Below, piece after piece: positions 17,635-26,948 of a DNA stretch of 64,000 nt; positions within the stretch are counted from its first letter, which is position 1, and every line of letters starts with the position of its first letter. The DNA is from Streptomyces coffeae (GTDB lineage: Bacteria; Actinomycetota; Actinomycetes; Streptomycetales; Streptomycetaceae). A program made the translations under genes and the position numbers. The notes below the pieces were generated by a model, which searched no databases, had not been told where the DNA came from, and worked only from the letters and a program-made list of their open reading frames with translations. Location of the stretch: positions 1 through 64,000 of the forward strand of contig NZ_JAERRF010000024.1 of the NCBI RefSeq assembly GCF_016741875.1, written 5' to 3'.

Positions 17635-18783
17635 CTAGGAGCGCGTCCGGCACAGTTCTTGACCCACAAGTGCGGTCATGGCCTGCTGGGTGTCCTGGCT
17701 TCCGTCACTGGTGACGTACACCACGGCGGTCCGGGCCCCGTCTCGGGTGACGCCGCCCCAGGTGACATAGCCGAGGAGTTCGCCCCGATGGCCGAAGTAG
17801 CTGCCGCCACAGGGCAACGGGATCTCGGCAAGACCGAGTCCGTACCTCACGCCCAGCTCGGGCGCGAGCATGGTGGTCGTCATCTCGTCGAGCTGCGCCG
17901 GAGCCAGCAGACGACCGCCGAGCAGCGCGGCGTAGAACTGGTTCAGATCATGCGCGGTGCTGATGATCGAGCCGGAGCCGACGGCCATACTCGAATTGAG
18001 CTCCGTGACGTCGATGCCGGCGTCGGTGCCGAACGCCGCGTAGCCCTGAGCGTGCGGGCCCAGGATGGACGGGAAGACGCCGGGCGTACTGGTGTCCCTC
18101 AGGTCCAGGGGGCGGATGATCCGGTCCTTCACCTCCCGTGCCCAACTCCGGCCGGTGACCTTGCGGATGATCATCGCGCCGAGAATGTAGTTGGTGTTGG
18201 AGTACGACCAGCCAGCGCCCGGGGAGAACTTGGGAGGGTGCCGCATCGCCAGACCCACCAGCTCTTCGGGGGTGTACGTGCGGAACCGCTCGGCCCGATA
18301 GCCGTCCGCGCTTTGCAACGCGGATATCTCCGGCCCGACATCAGGGATGCCGCTGGTGTGCTGCAGCAGCTGCCGCACGGTGATCTGGCTGCCGTCGTTG
18401 CCGTTACCCCGGACCACTCCCGGCAGCCACTGCTCGACGGTGTCCTCCAAGGACATTCGCCCCTCGCCGACGAGTTGCAGCACAACCGCGGCGGTGAAGG
18501 TCTTGGTGGCACTGCCGATCCGGAACCTGCCGTCCCGCGGCATCGGTGTCCTTGTGTTCATCGCGGCCGTCCCGGCGTACGCGCTGTCGCGTGCGTCCGG
18601 TGACGTCACCTCGGCGTGCACACCGACGGCCCCGGTGGCGTGGATCGCCTCCACCTGCCGTTGGAGCGGATCGGCCGACCGCGGCTTCGCCGCCGCCGTG
18701 GACGCGGTCGATGAGGCGAGGACGGCTGTAGCCAGGCTGGTCAGGACGAGCAGGCCTCGCCGACGCCTTCTTAACCCATGCAT
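17635..18783 (-). CDS. Serine hydrolase, beta-lactamase/D-Ala-D-Ala carboxypeptidase type
   Basis: A 382-residue exported class C beta-lactamase-fold protein. The N-terminus is a signal peptide (MHGLRRRRRGLLVLTSLATA, then an Ala-rich cleavage region). Active-site motifs are SxxK in IGSATKTFTAAVVL, YxN in WSYSNTNYILGAM, and HRG in SYFGHRGELLGY. The family cleaves or rearranges D-amino-acid amides, esters or beta-lactams outside the membrane. The ATG at 18783 precedes the signal. The last codon is followed by TAG inside the CTAG abutting the IS701-like element, so the IS landed on the stop codon without altering the protein. Confidence 0.9.
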   Translation of the reverse strand: MHGLRRRRRGLLVLTSLATAVLASSTASTAAAKPRSADPLQRQVEAIHATGAVGVHAEVTSPDARDSAYAGTAAMNTRTPMPRDGRFRIGSATKTFTAAVVLQLVGEGRMSLEDTVEQWLPGVVRGNGNDGSQITVRQLLQHTSGIPDVGPEISALQSADGYRAERFRTYTPEELVGLAMRHPPKFSPGAGWSYSNTNYILGAMIIRKVTGRSWAREVKDRIIRPLDLRDTSTPGVFPSILGPHAQGYAAFGTDAGIDVTELNSSMAVGSGSIISTAHDLNQFYAALLGGRLLAPAQLDEMTTTMLAPELGVRYGLGLAEIPLPCGGSYFGHRGELLGYVTWGGVTRDGARTAVVYVTSDGSQDTQQAMTALVGQELCRTRS

Positions 18784-19007
18784 GACAACCCCTTCTCTGT
18801 TCAGGTTGCGCGCGCGTTCAGGGACCGCGCAGGCTGTGGCCCGCGACTGTGTTGCCCCCGGAGCCGGCGGTCGGCGACCATCCCACCAGCGGAGGAGGGA
18901 TCGCCCCATCCGGCTTTCCCGCTGACGTACCGATGCGCTGTCCTCAGGGCGGTGCCGGGGGTTACCCCCTATGGATGCCGAGGCTCCCCGGGTCGGCCCC
19001 GACCAGC

Positions 19008-19032
19008 AAGATCACGATCTACGGCTGGAGTA
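19008..19032. mobile_element. Solitary IS701-like end beside CTAG
   Basis: AAGATCACGATCTACGGCTG and the following GAGTA are the reverse complement of the left end of the 16321-17634 element, differing at one base in 25. CTAG (19033-19036) follows immediately. No transposase is attached, so this is the leftover of a second copy or of a deletion or inversion between copies. The sequence from 18784 to 19007 otherwise shows only the hydrolase upstream region. Confidence 0.6.
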
Positions 19033-20805
19033 CTAGGCGTAGTCGAGCTGGATCAGAGTGCATACAGTGGAGGCGATTTCATCCGCGGTGCGCTGGTCCT
19101 GGCGGTCCATGGAATGCAAGTAGCTGATGATCGCCATAATTCCTTCAGCCTGCGAACGAGCGTCGTGGCGCGATGGCAGAATCCCCTCCTCTCTGGCCGC
19201 TGCGATGATTCCACGCATGCGGGTGAGAAGCACCTGCCTTTGTATCCCGGCTTGGCCTCCGGCTTCGGCATGGCTGGCATCGCAGAGCGCCCTGGAGTTG
19301 GCAAGGGTGTAGACCAGGACCGACAGTTGATGGCGTACGGAACCAAGTGCCTCGTCGAGCGAAATGGTGAATTCGATGGAAATTCGCTGGGCGATTTCTC
19401 CCATCATCTCGTGCTTCTTGAAGTACTGCGAGACGAGAGGCTGGGCTACGCCTTCGCGGTCGGCGATTTCCTTGGTCGTACCTGCTTCATATCCGCGTGC
19501 GAAGAAAACGCGGGCCGCTGTGTCGAGGATGCTTCGACGCCTCCCCTTCCATTCCCGTGCAGCTATCCCGGGATACCAACGGCGGGGGCTGTCAGGGCTC
19601 ACAAGATCTGCGACAGTGGCGGCGACGTCCGTCGCTGTCTGCTGAACAGGGCGGTAGCGTTCTTCCACCCATTCCAGCAGTCCCGTCAGATCGTTCTGCA
19701 CGTCATCGGGATTCTGGCTTTGCGGTGGATCCTGTTCGCCAGAGCGCAGCTGAGCTGAGTGCGCTGCTGCCGGGTAGTGGTCCGCCAGCCCTACCAGGCT
19801 ACAGAATGCGGCGATCACCTGGTCGGGGCTGTAGTTGTACTGGTCTCGCTGGTACCACCAATGGGTCCAGCTCAGCATCCCGAGGATTCCCTCGGCGAGT
19901 AGGTAAGGGGAATGCTGCGGAGGAAGCACTCCTTGATCTTGTGCCGATTCCACCACGCCTACGACGCGGGCTACATAGGCGCGCTCGCGGGCGCGGGCTG
20001 CCTCAGCGTCGTCAGAGGGAATAGATCTGAACTCCTTCCAGTAGACTGCGAATGGACGTTGGTTGACATCCATGGAGCGGATGAATGACTGGATGATCGC
20101 GGCGAGTTGGAGCCCTGGGGGGTCGAAGGTGTCCTCTTGCTGCTTGGTCTCGCTGTGTCGGACGAGGGGGTGCGTGATGCTCTCGGCAGGCTGTCGTTCC
20201 GCTATACCGCAGCCGATGAGGTCGCGGAATGCGGCGGCGACTTGCTGTGGGGTGTGGAGGCCCGGCCGGTACCACCAGTGGCTCCACGAGAGCATGCCCA
20301 AGATTCCCTCAGTGAGGAGAGCCGGGTCGTGATCTGGAGGGAGGATCCCCTGCTGCTGGGCTGTGGCGACCACGCGGCTTACCCGCGCAACGTAGTTCTT
20401 TTCAAGTGCTTGCGCCTGCTCGGCCTCCGCTTCCGGGATCGATCGGAATTCCTTCCAGTAGACCGCGAAGGGTTTCCGGTTGATCTCCATGGACTCCATG
20501 AAGGAACGCATGATGCGTGCCAGTTGCTCTTCGGGTGCGTAGTCACCTGCCAGCGCCTCTTCCAGCGACCTGGTGAAGTCGGAGGATACCTGTCGGGCGA
20601 TTTCCCCCATCAGGGCGCCCTTCTTGAAGTAGTGGCTGACCAGACTCTGGCTGACGCCCGCAAGGTCCGCGATCTGCTTGGTGGTTCCCCGTTTGAACCC
20701 GTTGCGGAAGAAGACTTCAGCGGCGCAGTCGACCAGCTGCCGACGTATCCCTTCAAGGGAGTCAGGCTTAGCAGCTGACGTAGATGCAAACGAATCCGGC
20801 TGCAT
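19033..20805 (-). CDS. Fused TetR-type regulator: two HTHs, three ligand domains
   Basis: A 590-residue protein, about three times normal TetR length. Residues 20-70: TetR HTH (TTKQIADLAGVSQSLVSHYF). Residues 95-200: ligand domain 1 (PFAVYWKEFRSIP, GILGMLSWSHWWY). Residues 232-342: a near-repeat of that domain with no HTH (PFAVYWKEFRSIP, GILGMLSWTHWWY). Residues 343-410: linker. Residues 420-475: second HTH (TTKEIADREGVAQPLVSQYF). Residues 476-590: divergent third ligand domain. Reading is open throughout with normal codon use, so this looks like duplication and fusion of tandem tetR genes. It lies 125 bp downstream of the LLM gene on the same strand and may control the dioxygenase/ligase genes. 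The TAG stop is within the CTAG next to the solitary IS end. Confidence 0.85.
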   Translation of the reverse strand: MQPDSFASTSAAKPDSLEGIRRQLVDCAAEVFFRNGFKRGTTKQIADLAGVSQSLVSHYFKKGALMGEIARQVSSDFTRSLEEALAGDYAPEEQLARIMRSFMESMEINRKPFAVYWKEFRSIPEAEAEQAQALEKNYVARVSRVVATAQQQGILPPDHDPALLTEGILGMLSWSHWWYRPGLHTPQQVAAAFRDLIGCGIAERQPAESITHPLVRHSETKQQEDTFDPPGLQLAAIIQSFIRSMDVNQRPFAVYWKEFRSIPSDDAEAARARERAYVARVVGVVESAQDQGVLPPQHSPYLLAEGILGMLSWTHWWYQRDQYNYSPDQVIAAFCSLVGLADHYPAAAHSAQLRSGEQDPPQSQNPDDVQNDLTGLLEWVEERYRPVQQTATDVAATVADLVSPDSPRRWYPGIAAREWKGRRRSILDTAARVFFARGYEAGTTKEIADREGVAQPLVSQYFKKHEMMGEIAQRISIEFTISLDEALGSVRHQLSVLVYTLANSRALCDASHAEAGGQAGIQRQVLLTRMRGIIAAAREEGILPSRHDARSQAEGIMAIISYLHSMDRQDQRTADEIASTVCTLIQLDYA

Positions 20806-20930
20806 TTAGGCACCGCTTCCAGGGACGTGGCCGCTTGAGTGGGCGCGGGCTCGTCGGACCGGCAAGCGGCCGGTCGGAGGAGACGACTGTAGCTGTGGCA
20901 TCGGTGAGTCCGTGGGGGGCGTCGGCTGGT

Positions 20931-22025
20931 TCACGTCGCTTGGATTTCGCACAGTGCTCTCAGCGTGCGTTCGCCTGCAGGATCCTCGTCAGTGGAACAC
21001 GGCAGAACCACTACCTCCATGTCCGGGCAGGTCACTGCATAGGTCTGGAGCTTGTCCCGGACGGCCTGCTGGTCGCCGAATATGCCGATGCGTTCCACCA
21101 GTTCGAGTGGTACTGCGTCATGCACCGCATTGAAGCCCGGACGGCTTTGTGCGAACTCGACGAGATCGCCGAACCCCTCGCGGCGGAACATTTGTGCGTA
21201 CCCCGGAGCCGCCAGGTACCCGGCCACCAAGCGGCGGACCTGCGCGACGGCCGCCCGCCCCGCCTGAGCAGGCACGTCAGGGCCTTCGGTGAGGGCTGCC
21301 GGAACCCAGACGGCACAGGAAGGCACCTTTGGACCCCGCACGGCCACAGCCTCCTGGCGCACACGCTCCACCAGGTCCGCGGCCGTCTCTGCGGTAATCA
21401 ACGCGAAGACGACGCGGTCCGCGTGCGCGGCCGCGGACCGAAGGGTGCCGGGGCCGAAGGCGGCGACAGTCACAGGGAGCGGCGTGGTCCTGGCGGGTCG
21501 AGGCAGGCGCGGTCGATAGCCGCGGGTCCGGATGACCTCGCCCTCGAACGTCGCCGATCCCGATTCCTCGAACTCCCGCAGGACCTGCGCTGCCTCTCGC
21601 AGGGCGGTGGCAGCCTTGCGGTGCTCACGGCCGTGCCAGTGCGTGACCATCAGAGGGCTCCCCGCCCCGATCGCGATGCTCACGGGCCGTCCGCTTCCGA
21701 GGTGGGAGACGCTGCCTGCTGCTCTCACCAGCATCGCCGGATCCCGCACGGCGACCGGCACCGGACCCATCGTCAGGGGAATGCTGTCCGTGATCAGCAC
21801 GATCGCGGTAGCGAGAGCGACGACATCCCAGGTCTCTCGCTCCCCAATCCAGAGGCGAGAGTACCGGAGCTGGTCCGCCACCCTGGCAGTCTCCAGGGCC
21901 TCCTCCGGCGGCCGGTCCGGCCAGAGCCCCAGCGCGACAGACAGGCGCGGCATCTGCCCGTCCCGTAACGGGGTGTCTGGACGTGGCCTGTCGGCCGAGC
22001 CGGTCGGGTCACTTGAGTGCGGCAT
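20931..22025 (-). CDS. LLM-class flavin-dependent oxidoreductase
   Basis: A 364-residue luciferase-like monooxygenase (F420 or FMN TIM barrel): LSVALGLWPDRPPEEALETA near the start, RLWIGERETWDVVALATAIV, and GSGRPVSIAIGAGSPLMVTH. Proteins of this type oxidise or reduce aliphatic or aromatic substrates with reduced F420/FMN; MER-type actinobacterial members usually use F420. The gene follows the dioxygenase beta subunit by 21 bp on the same strand and is probably in its operon. The ATG at 22025 is used; a later ATG (MPRLSVALG) would also give a complete barrel. Confidence 0.88.
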   Translation of the reverse strand: MPHSSDPTGSADRPRPDTPLRDGQMPRLSVALGLWPDRPPEEALETARVADQLRYSRLWIGERETWDVVALATAIVLITDSIPLTMGPVPVAVRDPAMLVRAAGSVSHLGSGRPVSIAIGAGSPLMVTHWHGREHRKAATALREAAQVLREFEESGSATFEGEVIRTRGYRPRLPRPARTTPLPVTVAAFGPGTLRSAAAHADRVVFALITAETAADLVERVRQEAVAVRGPKVPSCAVWVPAALTEGPDVPAQAGRAAVAQVRRLVAGYLAAPGYAQMFRREGFGDLVEFAQSRPGFNAVHDAVPLELVERIGIFGDQQAVRDKLQTYAVTCPDMEVVVLPCSTDEDPAGERTLRALCEIQAT

Positions 22026-22046
22026 GGCATTCCAGCGGTCGGTCGG

Positions 22047-22598
22047 TCAGAACAGGGTACGGATGGCGCCCGTTGGAATGACGGTATGCCCAGGAAGGAT
22101 GGTACGACGGACGATACGTAGGGTCTGGTCGTCACCACGGCGGACCAGGTCCTCCCGGCGCGCCCACAGTGTGAAGTTCTCGTCATGGCGGGTGCAGTGG
22201 TAGGCCACTACTGAATGCACACGCAGATCCCGGGCGTGCTCGGTGTGTGCGACCTGGATGTTGGAGATGACACGCACGTGGTGCGGTGCGGGGTTGCCGG
22301 CCGGACTGCTGGGGTCCACCAGTGCCCTGGAATGCGCCACGAGCTCTTCCTTGGCGGTGAACTCCAGCAGGGCTGTGTCGCCGCGTTCGTAGGGAGGGAG
22401 GGGGTCCTGTCGGTACCGGGATTCGATGACGGGCATCCAGTAGTCAAAGTCAGGATCGTCTGCTGCGATGAGGCCAAGCCATTCGTCGAGGTCCTCGGCG
22501 TCCAGGAGCCGCGCCTCCTCATAGAGAAGGTCTTCAACCTCTGCCCGGAGTGCGAGGTTCGCAGGCCGGGGGTGGCGCTCGATTCTTCCGGCGGTCAC
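22047..22598 (-). CDS. Ring-hydroxylating dioxygenase, beta subunit
   Basis: A 183-residue NTF2-fold protein of the aromatic-ring-hydroxylating dioxygenase small-subunit family: LRAEVEDLLYEEARLLDAED, then DYWMPVIESRY, HHVRVISNIQV and a C-terminal RRTILPGHTVIPTGAI. It forms the structural alpha3-beta3 core with the Rieske alpha subunit. The GTG start overlaps the alpha stop (GTGA), a typical arrangement for fixed subunit ratios. Confidence 0.9.
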   Translation of the reverse strand: MTAGRIERHPRPANLALRAEVEDLLYEEARLLDAEDLDEWLGLIAADDPDFDYWMPVIESRYRQDPLPPYERGDTALLEFTAKEELVAHSRALVDPSSPAGNPAPHHVRVISNIQVAHTEHARDLRVHSVVAYHCTRHDENFTLWARREDLVRRGDDQTLRIVRRTILPGHTVIPTGAIRTLF

Positions 22599-23932
22599 TC
22601 TGCGTCTCCTGCGGCGTGGTCTCGTGCGTCCTTTGGTGGGGAGGGCGCCGTCATCAACTGCGAGTAGTGCTCCAGATAGCCCCGGGTGTTGGCGTCGCTG
22701 ATCTGCCCCTCCGTGATCCGCAGACTTTCCGGGAATGCCGGGTGGGCGACTCGTTCGCGGCTGCCGAGTCCGCAGTAGAGCCGGTGCGAGCGAGTGGCCC
22801 TGCCTTGGTGCGAGCGAGTCACACCCTGAAAGAGGGAAACGTCGTCGGGCTCGAAAGCTCCGGTTGGACTGAAGGTCCGCTGGTTGCCCCTGCGCCACGC
22901 AGCCTTGACCTCTGGTGGGGCGTTGCGATTGACCAAAATGAACGTCTCGAGCATGGTGATCCCCGGCCCTCGTGGGTGCCACACCCTGAACGTGTTGATG
23001 CCCGGCGCGAAGGAGAAATTCGGGAAGATATTTGCGGAACTGATGGCAGCGACCATCTTGCTTCGTTCCGGCCCCAGCCGCTCTTCAAACTGCTTCTGAT
23101 GTTCCTTCAGGTATTGCAACACAGCGGGTGAGTTCAGCGTGGCCGCGCCTCCGAGAGGGTATCTCTCCGACCACTCCCAGCCGTGCCCGTTGGCCATCGC
23201 CTGGTAGCTGGGGTTGTCCTGGCCTCCTAGCTGAGGGACCTGGCGGCGCATCATGGCTCGCGCTCCAGCTACGTGTGTGGGCTGGGCGTGCAAGGCATCA
23301 CCTACGAAGTTGAGGGCGCCCTCTTTCCAGTTGCATTTGATGACGGATCGTACCGGCATGGGTATGAATTCTGTACCCCCGGGGTCATTGTCGAGGATTG
23401 CGTCCAGCAGGAAGGTGAAATCTCCCAGGTAGGACTTGAGTGGCGGAGCGGCAGGGTCGAGGGTCCCAAACACCAGCCCCTTATAGAAGTCGACTTGCGC
23501 GACTGGCACCAGGCCGAAGTTGGAGGGATCAAAGTCGGGGGAACAGTCGAAGGCGTGCCTTTCGTGTGTGCCGGTCAGTTCCCCCGCCAAGTTGAAGGAC
23601 CAGCGGTGGTATGGGCATATGAAGCTCTTGGCCCGGCCGCGCTGGGGGCCCACCAGGAGGTTGCCCCGATGAGGGCAGGTGTTGAGGAACGCCCGGATCT
23701 GGTTGTCGTCGCCGCGGACGACCACAACGCTGTCTTGCCCCATGAGAGTCGTGCGAAATCTCCCGGGCTCAGGAACCTGCGACTCGTGAGCCAAGAAAAG
23801 CCAGCAGCGTGCGAAAATATTCTTCATTTCCCGCTCATAGATGCCGGGATGGTGGAATATGTTCCGGTCAAGCCGGCCGTTACTCAGCCCCTCCAATGCC
23901 AGGATCTCGTTGAGATCGCTCGCTTCACTCAC
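22595..23932 (-). CDS. Rieske ring-hydroxylating dioxygenase, alpha subunit
   Basis: A 445-residue catalytic subunit. The Rieske centre is CPHRGNLL ... CPYHRWSFNLAGEL (two Cys, two His). The mononuclear iron site is NFVGDALHAQPTH, with D, H and H correctly spaced. Such enzymes add O2 across aromatic rings, often making cis-dihydrodiols or salicylate/anthranilate-type products. The GTG at 23932 follows GGGGAAG and gives the usual family length; the upstream extension looks non-coding. No ferredoxin or reductase gene is present in the window, so electron partners must come from elsewhere. Confidence 0.92.
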   Translation of the reverse strand: MSEASDLNEILALEGLSNGRLDRNIFHHPGIYEREMKNIFARCWLFLAHESQVPEPGRFRTTLMGQDSVVVVRGDDNQIRAFLNTCPHRGNLLVGPQRGRAKSFICPYHRWSFNLAGELTGTHERHAFDCSPDFDPSNFGLVPVAQVDFYKGLVFGTLDPAAPPLKSYLGDFTFLLDAILDNDPGGTEFIPMPVRSVIKCNWKEGALNFVGDALHAQPTHVAGARAMMRRQVPQLGGQDNPSYQAMANGHGWEWSERYPLGGAATLNSPAVLQYLKEHQKQFEERLGPERSKMVAAISSANIFPNFSFAPGINTFRVWHPRGPGITMLETFILVNRNAPPEVKAAWRRGNQRTFSPTGAFEPDDVSLFQGVTRSHQGRATRSHRLYCGLGSRERVAHPAFPESLRITEGQISDANTRGYLEHYSQLMTAPSPPKDARDHAAGDAE

Positions 23933-24379
23933 AGTCTTCCCCTGTCCCTTCAGGATCGGCGTCCACGGCAGCCCGATCCCGGTGGCTCCAGTGCGTCGTC
24001 GGCTCATATCGCCTGTGATGGCGGCTGGGTGCGGGTTCGCACACCGTCGGATTCGCGCCAAAGAGCCAGTTCGTTCTGCCGTCGACTCGGCTGCCCCGTG
24101 GATCGATGGACAACTCGCCGCGGTGGTGTCTCCTTGTGACCAACAGCGGCTGTTGGTCGTCCCTGTTGTGTCGCCTTCATGGCGCCGATGGAAGGGGAGA
24201 GCAGGATCTGCTCCGCTTCGCCCGCGGAAGGGCAGGTACCGCGCTGGCCTGCCGCTTCATGCTTTCACCCTTCCGTCGACGTGCCCCGGCAGAGCACGAT
24301 GGCCACCTGGGCACGACTCGGTCGCATGCGGGAGAGGCGAGGCTGGCCCGAGAATGTGACCTCCAGGGCCTCGCTGAGG

Positions 24380-24397
24380 TTGTTGGTCAATCAATAA
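24380..24397. promoter_or_regulatory. TTATTGGT-type operator half-match upstream of ligase gene
   Basis: TTGTTGGTCAATCAATAA differs at two of 18 positions from the perfect inverted repeat at 26949-26966. It lies in the divergent region between the Rieske alpha gene (start 23932) and the AMP-forming ligase gene (start 24509). TetR-type binding is inferred. Apart from this, 23933-24508 shows only ordinary non-coding sequence. Confidence 0.45.
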
Positions 24398-24508
24398 GGG
24401 GATCCTAACCAGCCTCCCAAGCGCCGGGAAGGCCGTCGGCAGACCACTTGTGGCCAACGTGGCAACGTCCTGTCGTCGCTTGCACCACGGCTGGGTAGGG
24501 TGCTGATC

Positions 24509-26110
24509 ATGACAAGCTCGCAGCGGCTGCCTCCGGCGATCTCAGTGCGGCGGGATTACGGACGAGACGACTGGACCATCGCCCACAGCTTCTGTGAGGC
24601 GGTGACCGCCGCACCTGGTCGCATCGCGCTACGCTGCGGCGACCGATCGCTGACCTACCTGGAATACGGCCGGTGTGTGGCAGGTCTGACCGCCCACCTG
24701 AGTCGACTCGAGGTAGCCGACAAGCGGGTGGCTATCGTCCTGCCGAACGGGCCCGAGATCGCCGTGGCCATCCTGGCGGCCTTCTTCGCTCGTGCTCAAG
24801 TCGCTCTCCTGAACTCTCGGTACCCCGAGGCAGAACTGAAACCGCTCCTGGACGATGCCGACCCGGCAGTGTTGATCACGGGCTCTGACACGACGAGTGC
24901 CTCCACCGCGGCCCGGAGACTCGGCATACCTGTACTCACGCTGGGCAGCGGAGACCTCAACCTCACCGCTTGGTCCGCGCAACCCGAGCTGCACGTCGAC
25001 AAGCTGCCACGACCCAGGCCATCGGATTCCGCAACGCTGATGTACACCGGTGGCACAACCGGTAGGCCAAAGGGCATCGTGCACACGCACCGGACCCTGC
25101 TTCTCACCGTCGAGGCCATGGAGTACTGCTGGCCCACGGACCGCACCACCCCGGAGGTGTGGGCCGCGATCGCCCCCATGACCCACATCTGGGGGCTGCT
25201 GATGGGCGTGCTCAATCCCCTCTACGGCCAAGCCACCGTCGTGGCCTTCACCGGACCCTTCCAGCCCGACCAGGTGGTCGCGGCCCTGGAACGGCACAGG
25301 GTCACTGTGCTGGGAGGCGGGCCCGCAGCGATCTACAGCGCGCTCCTCGCCGTCGAGGGAATCGCGTCTGCCGACCTGTCCAGTCTTCGGGTGTGTCCGG
25401 GCGGCGGGTCCGCCTTCCCGCAGGAGCTTCACCGCGCCTGGGCGAAGACCGTCGGGGTTCAGATCCGCGAGGCCTACGGCATGACGGAGCTCGCGCCCAT
25501 TACGTGCCCGGCCGGCAGTGCTCGCGAAGGCTCCGTGGGGCAGCCCGCCCCTCTGATCGAAATGCGGATCTGTGACACCAGCAGTCACCAGCCCCTCCCC
25601 GCGGATGAAGTCGGCGAGGTTCATGTGCGCGCTCCCCACATGCTGGTGGCTTATCACAACGGGGCCCCAGCGACCGCGCGCGCTGATGGATGGCTGGCCA
25701 CTGGTGATCTCGGGCGCATGGACGACGAGGGCTACCTGTACATCGTCGGCCGTTCCAAAGACATGATCATTGTGGGTGGCTTCAACGTTTACCCGCGTGA
25801 GCTTGATGAAGTGCTCGCCGCTCACCCGCACGTGGAGTATGCCGTGACCGTGGGTGTGCCGGACCAGCGGAAAGGCGAACGGCCTGTCTCGTTCGTTGTG
25901 CCCGCTCCTGGGCGGGCCCTCGACGTCAGGGAACTGCACGCGCTCTGCGCGGACAAACTCGCCAGCTACAAGCTCCCCATAGAGATCATGGTCGTAGACT
26001 CCATTCCACTCACCGCGGCGAACAAGCCTGACTACCAGGCCTTGCGGGCACGTTGGGCGGCGGCTTCGCGCGCGGCCGCGCAGCCAGGCTCGAGGGACAC
26101 CGGAAAGTGA
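24509..26110 (+). CDS. AMP-forming acyl/aryl-CoA ligase-like enzyme
   Basis: A 533-residue ANL-superfamily enzyme: ATP loop LMYTGGTTGRPKGIVHTHRT, REAYGMTELAP, GWLATGDLGRMDDEGYLYIVGRSKD (hinge region) and a C-terminal lysine in LTAANKPDYQALRAR. It resembles long-chain acyl or aryl-CoA synthetases that activate carboxylates via acyl-AMP. The ATG at 24509 is taken; a GTG at 24500 is an alternative. It is divergent from the dioxygenase genes. Together with the LLM oxidoreductase it suggests activation plus oxygenation of an aromatic or fatty acid; the substrate is unknown. Confidence 0.88.
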   Translation: MTSSQRLPPAISVRRDYGRDDWTIAHSFCEAVTAAPGRIALRCGDRSLTYLEYGRCVAGLTAHLSRLEVADKRVAIVLPNGPEIAVAILAAFFARAQVALLNSRYPEAELKPLLDDADPAVLITGSDTTSASTAARRLGIPVLTLGSGDLNLTAWSAQPELHVDKLPRPRPSDSATLMYTGGTTGRPKGIVHTHRTLLLTVEAMEYCWPTDRTTPEVWAAIAPMTHIWGLLMGVLNPLYGQATVVAFTGPFQPDQVVAALERHRVTVLGGGPAAIYSALLAVEGIASADLSSLRVCPGGGSAFPQELHRAWAKTVGVQIREAYGMTELAPITCPAGSAREGSVGQPAPLIEMRICDTSSHQPLPADEVGEVHVRAPHMLVAYHNGAPATARADGWLATGDLGRMDDEGYLYIVGRSKDMIIVGGFNVYPRELDEVLAAHPHVEYAVTVGVPDQRKGERPVSFVVPAPGRALDVRELHALCADKLASYKLPIEIMVVDSIPLTAANKPDYQALRARWAAASRAAAQPGSRDTGK

Positions 26111-26948
26111 TGGAGGCACGACTCGGCCACGGCCGCCGGTCGAGTACATCCATCGCGGAGGAGGTGTTCGGCCACGCCTGCTCAGGTGCGATCCGGCATC
26201 GTGATCGGCAGGAAGGTGACTGACCGGTACCCGAGGTGCTCGAAGCGCTGCGGTTTGCTCACCACGACACGAACGAGCCACCTGTTGCGGGACTCCAGAA
26301 GAATCCGCTCCACAGATCCGCCCGATGGTCCATGTGCTGATTCCCGCCGCCGCTACCTGCCGCATGGGCAGAACGCGCACGTTCCGCGCCTCAGGCCTCC
26401 TCTGCATCATCTGGGTCTGCATTTCTCGCCTCGACATGGTATCGAAACTTGCGGAATTGCAACTTTGGAGCATGCGGACAACCCCCGTTGGTCCCCCGCT
26501 GGCGTGCAGGAGGGCACGTATGTCCTCCGAAGTCCAGACTGTTCAGCTGCGGCTCCGCCTACCTCTGCGTCTCAGGTGCAGTCTGGAAGGGCAGTTGCTC
26601 CCGGCCCGAATGGTCGATGCGCGAGTCCCAGCCGAGTCCCCCGCACCGCCCGGCGCCGCCAACTGCCGGGCGGCCGCCACGGGGTTGAAGAAACGTTCAC
26701 CCCCGTGGCCAGGTGCCCAATGGCTCGGACGTGATGTGGCGGCGTGAGCGCATGCAGTATCGGTCACCGCTGCGCCGCGAGACGGAGGCAGCTCTGGTGA
26801 GCGACATCCACTCGCGGCGCATCGGGTTGAGTCGACACCGTACCCCCGTCACGGTGCGACACATGTCGAGCACGACAGTTCACCCCCTCACTCCCGTACT
26901 CGTCGCGTTGGCCCAGCGCGAGGGTCTCAGTCGCGAGCCCCTCGGGCC
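26111..26948. other. Non-coding or fully decayed spacer
   Basis: More than 800 bp in which no frame on either strand gives a recognisable protein and no RNA structure was obvious. Long open frames on the minus strand are arginine/histidine-rich reflections of GC bias. An old deleted gene is possible. Confidence 0.4.

Noticed and set aside
24629..26473. 614-codon minus-strand open frame
   Set aside because: It lies opposite the AMP-forming ligase gene, which has all ANL motifs; no motif is seen in the antisense frame.
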